From assembly GCA_963737425.1 (NCBI GenBank), contig CAVTSX010000009.1:806001-870000 (forward strand): DNA of 64,000 bases, read 5' to 3'. The stretch comes from DASXRA01 sp963737425. Lineage in GTDB: Bacteria > Actinomycetota > Actinomycetes > Mycobacteriales > Jatrophihabitantaceae. The stretch's first letter is position 1; each line of letters opens with the position of its first letter. Position numbers and translations under genes: made by a program. The notes below the pieces were generated by a model. It was not told the origin of the DNA. It did no database searches and saw only the letters and a program-made list of their open reading frames with translations. Below are positions 8,004 through 15,863 of this stretch, piece after piece.

Positions 8004-9020
8004 GTGAGGGCAGTGACAGCCGACTTGATCTCGAAGGCGCGAGCCGGTGACGGCGACGCATTCCGGGAGTTGATCGACCCGCACCGGCGCGAGTTGCAGG
8101 TGCATTGTTACCGGATGCTCGGCTCCTTCCAGGACGCCGAGGACGCGCTGCAGGACACGCTGCTGGCCGCCTGGCAAGGCTTTGCCGGGTTCGAGGGACG
8201 CGCCTCGCTTCGCACCTGGCTCTACCGGATCGCCACCAGCCGGTGCCTCAATGCGCGTCGGTCGGCCAGCCGGCGCCCGGCGAAGGAGTGGGATGTGCCC
8301 GGAGTGGAACCGCCCAGGCCGACCCGGCTCGGCGAGGTCGTGTGGCTCGAGCCGTTTCCCGATGCCCTCTTCGAGGGCGCGATCCACGGGTCGCTCGGCC
8401 CGGAGGCCCGCTACGAGCAGACCGAATCAATCTCGCTGGCCTTCGTGACCGCGCTTCAGATCCTGCCACCCCGGCAGCTCGCCGTCCTGGTCCTGCGCGA
8501 TGTCCTCGCCTTCTCCGCGAACGAGGTGGCCGACATGCTGGACTCGACCGTCGATTCGGTCAACAGCGCCCTCAAGCGGGCGCGCACCGCCCTGCAGCGC
8601 CGAAGGCCAGTGGCCGCCGACCGCGAACCGTCTCCCGCTGCGGACTCGCCCTCCGAGGATGCGATCGTGGCGAAATTCGTCCGCGCGTGGGAGTCCGCCG
8701 ATCTCGACGCGCTGGTCGCACTGCTGACCGACGACGTCTTCATGTCGATGCCGCCGATGCCGTTCGAATACGAAGGCCGCGACCTCGTGGCCCGCTTCTG
8801 CGCCGGCATCTTCGGCGCGGGACGGAGGTTCGACCTTGTGCCGACGCGAGCGAATGGTCAGCCGGCGTTCGGGGCCTACCTGCGCGCCGCCACCGGCATC
8901 CGCCATGGAACCGGCCTTTACGTGCTCACGCTCACCGGCGATCGGATCTGCGCCATGACGCGCTTCGAGAACAGCGTGCTCCGCTGGTTCGGACTGCCGC
9001 GATCACTGCCGAGTCGATAG
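8004..9020 (+). CDS. SigG-like ECF sigma factor with C-terminal SnoaL-like domain
   Basis: An extracytoplasmic-function sigma factor of about 338 aa. Region 2 includes DPHRRELQVHCYRMLGSFQD and the core RNA polymerase-binding segment AEDALQDTLLAAW; region 4 includes LPPRQLAVLVLRDVLAFSANEVADML. A roughly 120-aa C-terminal NTF2/SnoaL-like domain follows, with MPPMPFEYEGRD, RANGQPAFGAYL and a FGLPRSLP tail, as in the SigG/TIGR02960 group. In relatives this domain modulates activity in place of an anti-sigma factor, and none is encoded here. GTG 8004 (after GGAGAG) and GTG 8013 are both possible starts. It is divergent from the SDR gene; the shared 208-bp region should carry both promoters. Confidence 0.88.
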   Translation: MRAVTADLISKARAGDGDAFRELIDPHRRELQVHCYRMLGSFQDAEDALQDTLLAAWQGFAGFEGRASLRTWLYRIATSRCLNARRSASRRPAKEWDVPGVEPPRPTRLGEVVWLEPFPDALFEGAIHGSLGPEARYEQTESISLAFVTALQILPPRQLAVLVLRDVLAFSANEVADMLDSTVDSVNSALKRARTALQRRRPVAADREPSPAADSPSEDAIVAKFVRAWESADLDALVALLTDDVFMSMPPMPFEYEGRDLVARFCAGIFGAGRRFDLVPTRANGQPAFGAYLRAATGIRHGTGLYVLTLTGDRICAMTRFENSVLRWFGLPRSLPSR

Positions 9021-9076
9021 CCGGCCGCTTCGCAAGCCTCCTGGCCGGATTCGCAGATCGGCACTTACGCTGCGGC

Positions 9077-9703
9077 CTAATCGCCGAGCGCAATCCGCAG
9101 GCCGAACGCGACGAGCACCGTGCCGGTGATGCGCTCGATCACGCGGTGGACGGCCGGGCGGTCGAGGAACCGTCGCGCCGCATGCGCGCCGGTGATGATC
9201 GCGGCGAACCACGCAAGGCCCTCGACGTCGTGTACGAGTGCGAGCAGCACGCCCATCGCGAGGTGCGGTGCGTGCGGTGGGATGAATTGCGGGATCAGCG
9301 CCACGTAGAACACGCCGACCTTCGGGTTGAGGATATTGACGCCGAACCCGCGCAGCCACGCGCGCCACAGGCCGCGCGAAGCGGGTTGCGCCGGGGCGAG
9401 GTCCGCTGCGCGGCGCAGGCTGCGGCGCACCATCGAGACGCCCAGGTAAAGCAGGTAAGCGGCGCCCGCGAGGCGCACCGCCGTATACGCGGCCTCGGAC
9501 GCAGCGAGTAGGGCCGCTGCGCCGACCGACGCTGCGACGCCCCAGACCAGGGTTCCGGACAGGATGCCTGCCGCCGTCGCGGCTGCGCTTCGGCGCCCGC
9601 GGGTGAGGGCTGTTCGCAACACGACCGCGGTGTCGACACCGGGGATGATCGTCAACAGCCCCGCGACGAGGGCGAACGCCGCCACACTGCTCGCGATGCT
9701 CAC
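9077..9703 (-). CDS. LysE/RhtB family amino-acid exporter
   Basis: A 208-aa membrane protein with the family's usual length and about six hydrophobic segments. The N-terminus has the characteristic LLTIIPGVDTAVVLRTALTRGRR (quoted here as LLTIIPGVD then TAVVLRTAL), and the middle has GFGVNILNPKVGVFYVAL, both hallmarks of LysE/RhtB exporters that move amino acids or similar solutes out by proton exchange. It converges with the sigma factor gene and lies 60 bp downstream of the MMPL gene on the same strand, so read-through from that gene is possible. The substrate cannot be inferred. Confidence 0.88.
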   Translation of the reverse strand: MSIASSVAAFALVAGLLTIIPGVDTAVVLRTALTRGRRSAAATAAGILSGTLVWGVAASVGAAALLAASEAAYTAVRLAGAAYLLYLGVSMVRRSLRRAADLAPAQPASRGLWRAWLRGFGVNILNPKVGVFYVALIPQFIPPHAPHLAMGVLLALVHDVEGLAWFAAIITGAHAARRFLDRPAVHRVIERITGTVLVAFGLRIALGD

Positions 9704-9763
9704 ACCGGGAGTCTTTCATCCACGGACGCGGAGGCATGAGGACGCGTAGCTTCGCGAACCCGT

Positions 9764-11917
9764 TCAGCCCACAGGGGTGGGCTCCGGCTCGCGCGGCTCG
9801 TCTCGCTCGGGGTGCGGATAGGACGGCTCCACGCGCAGCACCCGAGCGAAGCCGGCGGGCAGGTACCAGTTCCATCGTCCGAACAGCGACACCAGCGACG
9901 GCACGAGTAGCGAGCGCACGATCGTCGCATCGAGCAGGATGCCTAAGCCGAGCCCCGTCGCGAGCACCTTCAGGTCGGTGCCCGGCCCGGACGCCAACGC
10001 GGCGAAGGCCAGGAAGAGGATCAGCGCCGCACTGGTGACCAGCCGTCCGGTCCGTCCGACGCCCTCGATCACTGCGGCATTCGTGGAACGGGCGCCGTCG
10101 TATTCCTCCCTGATGCGCGACAGGATGAACACCTCGTAGTCCATCGACAGGCCGAACAGGAACGCGAACACCATCAGCGGGATCCAGAACGTGATCGCGC
10201 CCGTCGCATGGATGTTGAAGATCGCCTCCGAACCGATGCCGTGCTGCCAGAACAGCACCATCAACCCGAGCGTCGCGGCTACCGACAGGAGATTGAGTAG
10301 CACCGCCTTGAGCGGCAGCAGCACCGATCGGAAAGCACGTACCAGCAGCACATACGTGAGCAGCGAGATGAGCATCAGCATCAGCGGGAAGTTGCCGTAG
10401 ACCGCGTGCATGAAGTCGATCTGGGCGGGACCGATGCCGGCGACACCGACGACGCCGGGCAGACTCTTCGCCGCGCTCTTCACGTCCTTGACGACGCCGA
10501 CGCTCTTGGAGTTGACGGTTTCCTTCTCCGGAACGACCACCACGACGCTGCTTCCATCGCGGTTGCCGGCCGGGCCGGTCGGTACCAGCACGCGATGAAC
10601 GCCGTCGATCTGACCGAGCCGATCAGCCGCCGAGCGGGCCTGATCGCTCGAGACCAGCACCTCCATCGGGGTGAGCGTGCCGGTCGGCATGCCGCCTCTT
10701 TCGAGCACCTGCAGGGTGTCGTACGCCTTGCCGTTGTGCGCCAGTGAGTCCGATGACGCGACGCCGATCTTGGCACCGAGGAAGACGCCGACCAGCGCGA
10801 ACAACGCCGCCAGGGCGGTGATCGCGGCGAGCCACCGGTGCCGCACGACACCGGCGGCCCAGCGACTCCAGGCCCGGCTGGCCCGGTTCTCGTGGCGGAC
10901 CTTGGGCCAGTCGACCCGCGGACCGATGCCACCGAGGATTGCCGGCGTCAACGTCAACGTAACCAGCACGCTGGCGAGCGGGATCAGCGCGCCGCCAACC
11001 CCCATGCTGCGCATGAACGGAACCGGTAGTACAACCAACGCCAGCAGGCCGATCGCGACGGTCACGCCGCTGAACACAACGGCGTGGCCGGCTGTCTGCA
11101 TGGCGACGACGACTGCGTCGTGGTTCTCGCGGCCGTGGTCGCGTTCCTCTCGCCATCGGTTGACGAACAGCAGCGAGTAGTCGATGGCGACACCCAATCC
11201 GATCAGGGCGATCAGGAACTGCACGATGAACGACACGTCCATGATGTAGGTGATCGGCAGCAGCAACAGGAACGACGTGAGGATTGATACTGCCGCGACC
11301 ACCAACGGGAGGAACGCCAGGAACGAGGCGAACACGAACGCCAGCACCGCTAGCGCGCCCACTGCGCCGAGCAGCGTCTCGCCGAGGACGCCCGGCCCGC
11401 TGTTGTTGTCGCTGCCGACCGCGAGCGGGTCCTCGCCGGTGACGCCGGCGGTGGCGCCGGGCGGCATCGCCTTCTCCAGGGCGGTACGAATGGCCGTGGT
11501 CTGCAACCCCCCACTCGGTGAGGGGTTGAACCGGTAGAAGACATACGCGTAGGCGGTGCGATCGTCCTTGGTCCGGAAGGCCTTGTCACCGGTGTTGGCC
11601 TCGTCGATGACGCGGACGTTGGGCACGTCGGCGCCGACCGCGGCGAACGTCTTCGCCACGTCGCTCTCGTGGCCGGTGATGGTCTGCCCGGCCGGCATCG
11701 TGACGGTCGCGATGTACGGCGACGTATCGCCACCGCTGCCGAACGTCTGCTTGATCTTGTGGGCAGTCTCGGTGCCCGGCTGACCCGGCAGCGAGAAGTC
11801 GACCGTCAGCCGGTCGGTCGTCTTGCTGGCGAGCGCGATGCCCGCCACGAGGACGACGCCCCAGATGATGACTATTGCCTTGCGATGACGTAGAACGAGC
11901 TCAGCCCACCGCCGCAT
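9764..11917 (-). CDS. MMPL family transporter (RND superfamily)
   Basis: A 717-aa inner-membrane exporter with the MmpL layout: one N-terminal helix, a large extracytoplasmic loop, a helix bundle, then a second loop and bundle, about 12 helices in all. The proton-relay Asp-Tyr pairs are visible in both halves (VAIDYSLLFVNRWREE; LSMDYEVFILSRIREEYD). Family members export lipids, siderophores or drugs. ATG 11917 is chosen because it has a GGGGGC ribosome-binding site and starts the typical MRRWAELVLRHRK leader; the frame is open 19 codons further upstream. It is divergent from a membrane protein/TetR group, so the TetR regulator at 12665 may control it. Confidence 0.92.
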   Translation of the reverse strand: MRRWAELVLRHRKAIVIIWGVVLVAGIALASKTTDRLTVDFSLPGQPGTETAHKIKQTFGSGGDTSPYIATVTMPAGQTITGHESDVAKTFAAVGADVPNVRVIDEANTGDKAFRTKDDRTAYAYVFYRFNPSPSGGLQTTAIRTALEKAMPPGATAGVTGEDPLAVGSDNNSGPGVLGETLLGAVGALAVLAFVFASFLAFLPLVVAAVSILTSFLLLLPITYIMDVSFIVQFLIALIGLGVAIDYSLLFVNRWREERDHGRENHDAVVVAMQTAGHAVVFSGVTVAIGLLALVVLPVPFMRSMGVGGALIPLASVLVTLTLTPAILGGIGPRVDWPKVRHENRASRAWSRWAAGVVRHRWLAAITALAALFALVGVFLGAKIGVASSDSLAHNGKAYDTLQVLERGGMPTGTLTPMEVLVSSDQARSAADRLGQIDGVHRVLVPTGPAGNRDGSSVVVVVPEKETVNSKSVGVVKDVKSAAKSLPGVVGVAGIGPAQIDFMHAVYGNFPLMLMLISLLTYVLLVRAFRSVLLPLKAVLLNLLSVAATLGLMVLFWQHGIGSEAIFNIHATGAITFWIPLMVFAFLFGLSMDYEVFILSRIREEYDGARSTNAAVIEGVGRTGRLVTSAALILFLAFAALASGPGTDLKVLATGLGLGILLDATIVRSLLVPSLVSLFGRWNWYLPAGFARVLRVEPSYPHPERDEPREPEPTPVG

Positions 11918-12236
11918 AACGCCCCCAAACGTGTGTCGCGAGGGAGTGTAGGCACGGGCAGTGACATCGCGCACTCACCAGTGCCCTAATAGTCTTGTGG
12001 CATAAGGGTTTTCGCCCTTCCACGGAAACGGGCGCTACGACCTGACCGCGGCGATCGCGCGGTACATCCGTCGGCCGTCGCGACGATGAAGCACCATTGC
12101 GAGGTCGACCCGGACACCGTCGAGCCCGACGAGGCGGTCCACCCGGCGTTACGCCGACATCCATCACATGACGATCCCTGGCCAGTCCTTGCGTAATGAC
12201 CGTCGAGTCAATAGCGTTGACTGGGTGGTCAATACT
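11918..12236. other. Divergent intergenic region between MMPL gene and membrane-protein/TetR group
   Basis: It contains short inverted repeats GCACT-N4-AGTGC (11971-11984), AAGGG-N6-CCCTT (12004-12019) and the AGTCAA/TTGACT/GTCAA half-sites at 12206-12232. A 34-codon open frame from ATG 12085 has no recognisable features and is not called. No RNA gene is seen. Confidence 0.6.
12206..12232. promoter_or_regulatory. Probable TetR-type operator (overlapping inverted half-sites)
   Basis: Three half-sites occur in a row: AGTCAA (12206-12211), TTGACT (12217-12222) and GTCAA (12228-12232). They form two overlapping palindromes with 5- and 6-bp spacers. They lie immediately before the start of a membrane-protein gene whose downstream partner is a TetR regulator, which suggests autoregulation. 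TTGACT could also serve as a -35 box, but no -10 is placed. Confidence 0.5.
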
Positions 12237-12614
12237 GTGACAAGCAGTCGTTCAAATGCGCTCGACCGGGTGGCGCAACTGGTCGCACTCTATGTCGTCG
12301 TCGTGCTCGCAACCATCGCCGCTCTCGCCGTGCTGTCGCGCTCCGGCTCGGACCAGGCAAACGCGGATGCGTGGGTGCATACGGCGATCGTGGCGGTGTT
12401 CGCGGTGTTGCTCCCGGTCCGGTTGCGCGCGGCACGTCGGGGCAGCCACGGGGCTGCTGTGCGCGTCGGCATCATCGCTGCGGTGCTGGTGGTGGTCAAC
12501 GTCGTCGAGGCACTGATCCCCGGGTTGTTTCCGATGTGGATGCGGATCGAGATGGTCGGTATTGCGGTGCTGATGGCGGCCGTAACCGTGCTGGTCGCAC
12601 GCGGGCGTCGGTGA
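12237..12614 (+). CDS. Small integral membrane protein of unknown function
   Basis: A 125-aa protein (from GTG 12237) with four hydrophobic segments: LVALYVVVVLATIAALAVL, AWVHTAIVAVFAVLLPV, VGIIAAVLVVVNVVEAL and MVGIAVLMAAVTVLVA. I do not recognise a family. GTG 12237 is preferred because GGGTGG lies about 9 nt upstream and no hydrophilic leader is needed; GTG 12225 and ATG 12168 are in the same frame, but the latter would translate through the presumed operator. It is followed 50 bp later by the TetR gene and probably shares its transcript. A role as a target or partner in export or envelope stress is only a guess. Confidence 0.6.
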   Translation: MTSSRSNALDRVAQLVALYVVVVLATIAALAVLSRSGSDQANADAWVHTAIVAVFAVLLPVRLRAARRGSHGAAVRVGIIAAVLVVVNVVEALIPGLFPMWMRIEMVGIAVLMAAVTVLVARGRR

Positions 12615-12664
12615 CGGTTCGCCACCGTGGCGGACCCATCGGGCACACCCGGGACGTGAGGTAG

Positions 12665-13342
12665 ATGGCTGCGACGGCGGGCCGGCGACGGCAGCGCCTC
12701 AGTCCAGAGGAGCGACGCGAGCAGTTGATGGCGGCCGCGGTCGAAGTCCTAGCGGCGCGCGGATACACCGGGGCCACGGCCGACGCGATCGCCCGCCGGG
12801 CGGGCGTGTCCAAGGGCCTGTTGTGGCGCTACTTCACCGACCTCGACGACCTGTTCGAGATGACGGCGCGCCGCACGCTCAACACGTTGCGCGCAGCCGC
12901 TGGAGCCGCCATCGACCTCGAGGCTCCGGCACCGGAGGTGATCCGCTCGGCGGTCCATGCCGCGGCAGCGCTGCGCCGCACGCACGGTGCCGAGCGGCGC
13001 GCGATGCGCGAGATCATCCTCAACCTGCGCACGCCTGACGGCGGGCCACGGCTCGGCCAGCAGGACATGGACGAGCTCTACTCGTCGCAAGAGAAGATCT
13101 TTCGCCGCGGCCAGCAGCAAGGCGACATCCGCGACACCCTCGACCCGAGGGTGCTGGCCGTCACCTATCAGGGCGCCGTCGACAGCATGCTCGGATACCT
13201 AGACGCCTACCCCGACACCGACGCCGAGCGTCACGCCGACACCGTCGCCGAGGTCCTGCTCGGCGGAATCACCCGCGAGCGGCGCACACCCCGCCGGCCG
13301 ACCCGACACCGTAAACCGAATCCCAAGACGGAGGATCCGTGA
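12665..13342 (+). CDS. TetR family transcriptional regulator
   Basis: A 225-aa TetR regulator. The N-terminal DNA-binding domain is clear: ERREQLMAAAVEVLAARGY, ATADAIARRAGVSKGLLWRYF (helix-turn-helix, tryptophan/tyrosine before the third helix end), then LDDLFEMTARR. The C-terminal ligand-binding half is helical and ends in a basic Arg/Pro/Lys tail. It is flanked by two small membrane-protein genes in the same direction and its TGA overlaps the GTG of the next gene, so the three form an operon. The candidate operator is at 12206-12232. The MMPL exporter transcribed away from the same region is a plausible second target. Confidence 0.92.
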   Translation: MAATAGRRRQRLSPEERREQLMAAAVEVLAARGYTGATADAIARRAGVSKGLLWRYFTDLDDLFEMTARRTLNTLRAAAGAAIDLEAPAPEVIRSAVHAAAALRRTHGAERRAMREIILNLRTPDGGPRLGQQDMDELYSSQEKIFRRGQQQGDIRDTLDPRVLAVTYQGAVDSMLGYLDAYPDTDAERHADTVAEVLLGGITRERRTPRRPTRHRKPNPKTEDP

Positions 13343-13812
13343 CCGCGAACCGTATCGACCGATACGTCGACACTGCCGTTGCTCACCTGCCCGAGGCGCT
13401 TCGCCCTCAGGTCGCGCAAGCGGTTCGGGCCCAGATCACCACCGACATCCAGGCTCGCGTCGACTCGGGCCTCACTCGGCCCGCCGCCGAGCACACCGTG
13501 CTGCGTGACCTCGGCGAACCGACCGATCACAGACTGAGGGCCACGACCCTGATCAGCCCTCGCCTCCACCGCGGCTGGCGCCTCGCCACCAGCTGGGCGT
13601 GCGCCACAGTGCTGCCGATCGTGTTCATAGTCCTCGTCGCCGTCTACGCGGTGCACCAAGACAACCTCTGGATCACGATCTTCCGGCCGATCGGGATCAC
13701 CTTGACCGTGGCGATGTATCTACTCGTCGCGGTCACCGGCGTGTGCGCGCTCGTCGACCGGTATGGAGCCGCATCCTCAGAGGACTGGCCGCAGCCATCT
13801 CGTTCAACGTGA
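13339..13812 (+). CDS. Membrane protein with N-terminal permease-prefix (HAAS-like) domain
   Basis: A 157-aa protein starting at a GTG that overlaps the TetR stop by four bases. Residues 1-80 are soluble and helical, with the pattern IDRYVDTAVAHLPE...VRAQITTDI...LRDLGEP, resembling the HAAS/permease-prefix domain found before small actinobacterial membrane proteins. Two hydrophobic segments follow (ACATVLPIVFIVLVAVYAV and PIGITLTVAMYLLVAVTGVCAL). Such proteins often sit beside a regulator and act in envelope sensing, but the precise function is unknown. The Ser/Pro-rich C-terminus is near the integrase remnant and may have been altered by it. Confidence 0.75.
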   Translation: MTANRIDRYVDTAVAHLPEALRPQVAQAVRAQITTDIQARVDSGLTRPAAEHTVLRDLGEPTDHRLRATTLISPRLHRGWRLATSWACATVLPIVFIVLVAVYAVHQDNLWITIFRPIGITLTVAMYLLVAVTGVCALVDRYGAASSEDWPQPSRST

Positions 13813-13823
13813 ATCCCGGTGCA

Positions 13824-13998
13824 CACGACGTGGCGCACGTGCGCCTCATTGCTCGCAGCACTCGATGTCCACCCTCGGATGGCGATGGCGATTCCTCGGC
13901 ACAGTCAGATCGCGGTGACGATGGACGTCTACACCGAGGTCTCGTCGAAGCAGACGCGGGCCGCGCTGCGGCGACTCGGGAAGCAGTTGGACCGATGA
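13824..13998 (+). pseudogene. C-terminal remnant of a phage-type tyrosine integrase
   Basis: One frame encodes HDVAH at 13824-13838; after a frameshift, the next frame reads TCASLLAALDVHPRMAMAIP, then RHSQIAVTMDVYTEVSS and a TGA at 13996-13998. This is the catalytic C-terminus of a tyrosine recombinase: the H-x-x-R/H box, the HSQI histidine and the nucleophile Tyr in DVYTEV. The N-terminal two thirds are missing. The fragment ends 75 bp from the 3' end of a tRNA-Ala gene, the usual integration target, so it is probably the scar of a decayed prophage or integrative element. Confidence 0.8.
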
Positions 13999-14072
13999 TT
14001 ACTGCTGTACTTTGCGGTGTACTCACCCGCCGGGGCGGTCTCCGGAGGGATGGACCCCCCGGATCTATTGGG

Positions 14073-14146
14073 TGGAGCTGAGGGGAATTGAACCCCTGAC
14101 CCCCTCGATGCGAACGAGGTGCGCTACCGGACTGCGCCACAGCCCC
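14073..14146 (-). tRNA. tRNA-Ala (anticodon CGC)
   Basis: On the reverse strand the gene runs from GGGGCTGTGGCGCAG to CAGCTCCA. The 7-bp acceptor stem (GGGGCTG/CAGCTCC) contains the G3:U70 wobble pair that identifies alanine tRNAs. The anticodon arm is CCTCG-TTCGCAT-CGAGG with CGC at 34-36, reading GCG codons. The T-loop has GTTCAATTC. The discriminator is A73; the genome continues with CC but not CCA, so the tail must be completed by CCA-adding enzyme. Its 3' end points at the integrase remnant. Confidence 0.95.
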
Positions 14147-14226
14147 GAAATGGGAGCCCCGGACGGCCGGGACCGAGTGCCAAGGTTAGCAGCAACTCGA
14201 TCGCGGGCTGAGTCGGCTCGGCCCGC

Positions 14227-14268
14227 CCGAGCCAGCTCAGCCGGCCGGACCCGGCTCAGCTGGCTCGG
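14227..14268. terminator. GC-rich hairpin at the end of glpR
   Basis: Arms CCGAGCCAGCT (14227-14237) and AGCTGGCTCGG (14258-14268) are perfectly complementary, with further pairing inside (CAGCCGG/CCGG). The hairpin overlaps the TGA of the glpR-like gene (14256-14258, reverse strand) and probably ends that transcription unit. Confidence 0.7.
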
Positions 14269-14999
14269 CGTTCGGCGGCCGGCCCGCGACTGGCTTCCTC
14301 GTCGTAGAGGCCGGTCAGATCGACGGTGTCGAGGTTGTGCAGTTCGATGTCGTCATCGTCGATGCGGACCGCGGAGTCGGCCACCACGCTCATCTGCTCG
14401 GTCATGTCGGTGGCGTCGTAGTCCCGCTCGTGGGAGAGCCGGCCGGCGGCACGTAACTGGCGCGCTTGACGGCGTTCCCGGTCACGAATCGCCTGACCTC
14501 GCAGGAAATAGACGTACCCGCCGAGGCCTGTCACGAACAGCAGCGTGGGGACCCAGAGCGCCCCGCCCATGACGACCGCAAGGATCAGGGTGACGACACT
14601 GCCGACACCCAGGATCGTCAGTGAGCGACGCCGGCGGGCCATCATCCGCGCTCGCGCGGCGGACATATCGGAGCGGTCGACGGTATGCATGAGCGCCTCC
14701 TCGGCGGCGGGAACGGGCCGCCGAACGGCGGGTGCGAGATCGAGACGGCGGGTTCCGGGCACGAACGTCTCCGCACGGCCTTGGACCCCTCGGCCCCTCG
14801 GCGCGGCGGCGCCGTCCGGGCGTGATCGCGCCGGTTGCGACAGCGCGACGTGGCGTCGGGTGAGGGCTCGCATGGCCCTGCCGAAGCCCTCGACGGAACG
14901 GTCGCGAGCGCGGTCATCGTTGCGCTGAACGACCATCGGGACAACCACGATCAACCACAGGACGGCGAGGACGAGCACCGTCAACATCGGCGACGTCAT
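14256..14999 (-). CDS. glpR: GlpR/SepX-like membrane protein (gephyrin-like molybdotransferase receptor)
   Basis: A 247-aa protein. One N-terminal membrane anchor (MLTVLVLAVLWLIVVVPMVV) is followed by the conserved QRNDDRARDRSVEGFGRAMRAL segment, a long Arg/Pro/Ala-rich linker, two more hydrophobic helices in the middle (LTILGVGSVVTLILAVVM; LWVPTLLFVTGLGGYVYFL) and an acidic C-terminal tail. This is the architecture of actinobacterial GlpR/SepX, which in Corynebacterium and Streptomyces connects the MoeA homologue Glp to FtsZ and the divisome. MoeA and a RimJ-like acetyltransferase are encoded just upstream on the same strand, which supports the call. ATG 14999 has a strong GGAGG site. Confidence 0.85.
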   Translation of the reverse strand: MTSPMLTVLVLAVLWLIVVVPMVVQRNDDRARDRSVEGFGRAMRALTRRHVALSQPARSRPDGAAAPRGRGVQGRAETFVPGTRRLDLAPAVRRPVPAAEEALMHTVDRSDMSAARARMMARRRRSLTILGVGSVVTLILAVVMGGALWVPTLLFVTGLGGYVYFLRGQAIRDRERRQARQLRAAGRLSHERDYDATDMTEQMSVVADSAVRIDDDDIELHNLDTVDLTGLYDEEASRGPAAERRAS

Positions 15000-15143
15000 C
15001 GCACCTCCAGTCACACCCGTAACAGCCTCACCCACGGTAACGAGGCGGAAGGAACCGGCCAGGCACGTCGTGCGGCGTGTCGGGCGGCCGTCATGTGCTT
15101 TACCCGATCCTGGTCACCGAGCGCGTCGTGCCCGGTCCGTTGC

Positions 15144-15184
15144 GTGGTGCGTTACCTGTCGAGTGGGCGGTAATAACGCACCAC
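15144..15184. repeat. 11-bp perfect inverted repeat in the rimJ-glpR gap
   Basis: GTGGTGCGTTA (15144-15154) and TAACGCACCAC (15174-15184) form a stem around a 19-nt loop. A second set of arms, TCGAGTGG (15159-15166) and CCACTCGA (15198-15205), overlaps it and would give an alternative hairpin. This looks like an attenuator, terminator or dispersed palindromic element in the roughly 230-bp gap between the two genes. Confidence 0.65.
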
Positions 15185-15229
15185 TGGGCCATAACCACCA
15201 CTCGACGCAAAGTCGGCAGCCCGCGCAAC

Positions 15230-15859
15230 CTAGCGGGGCGCATGCGGCATCGGCGGCAGCGAGCGCAGCCGCGACTGCATGGTGCGCCCGCCGAGCTCCT
15301 CGACCGTCACGGCAAAGGCGAAGTGATCGCGCCACGCTCCGTCGATGTCGAGGAAGCGCTCGTAGTAGGCCTCCCGGCGCAGGCCCAGCTTCTCGACGAC
15401 GCGCAGGCTGGCCGCGTTCTCCGGACGGATGTCGACCTCGATCCGGTGCAGCCCGACACCTGTGAAGCAATGGTCGATCACCAGCGCCAATGCGGTCGGC
15501 GTGATGCTGCGGCCCGCCACCTCGGCGTCGACCCAGTAGCCGACCGTGCACGACCGCAACGCGCCATGCACGACGTTGGACACGTTCATCTGCCCGACGA
15601 GCCGCGAACCGTAGGTGACGATGAACGGCAGCATCGCTCCCGCGCGCGCCGCCTTGCGCAGCGCCGACAGCAGCGCGGGCCACGCCGAGATGCCGTTGCG
15701 ATCGACCCAGCGCAGCGCCGAGGTCGGCTCCCACGGCGAGAGCCACTTCTCGTTGCGCAGGCGTACCTCACTCCAGGCGCGCCCGTCGCGCATCCGGGGC
15801 GGGCGCAGCCGCACGGGTCCTGCCACCAGTTCCGCCGGCCAGCCTGGATGCGTGCTCAT
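15230..15859 (-). CDS. rimJ: GNAT family N-acetyltransferase (RimJ/RimL type)
   Basis: A 209-aa acetyltransferase of the RimJ/RimL group, which transfers acetyl from acetyl-CoA to protein N-termini or small amines. Motifs include the N-terminal VRLRPPRMRDGRAW, the central strands FIVTYGSRLVGQMNV and CTVGYWVDAEVAGRSITPTAL, and the acetyl-CoA-binding segment HRIEVDIRPENAASLRVVEKLG followed by RREAYYERFLDIDGAWRDH, typical of RimJ. It starts 4 bp before the moeA stop codon on the same strand, so it is coupled to moeA. The galU-moeA-rimJ-glpR order is a conserved actinobacterial arrangement; the acetylated target is unknown. Confidence 0.88.
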   Translation of the reverse strand: MSTHPGWPAELVAGPVRLRPPRMRDGRAWSEVRLRNEKWLSPWEPTSALRWVDRNGISAWPALLSALRKAARAGAMLPFIVTYGSRLVGQMNVSNVVHGALRSCTVGYWVDAEVAGRSITPTALALVIDHCFTGVGLHRIEVDIRPENAASLRVVEKLGLRREAYYERFLDIDGAWRDHFAFAVTVEELGGRTMQSRLRSLPPMPHAPR

Positions 15860-15863
15860 CGGC

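Noticed and set aside
12085..12189. 34-codon frame upstream of the membrane-protein/TetR group
   Set aside because: Too short, no motif, no ribosome-binding site; could be residual sequence but nothing supports a gene.
14012..14572. Forward frame crossing the tRNA-Ala gene and the glpR 3' end
   Set aside because: It translates the antisense of a well-defined tRNA and of the glpR coding region.
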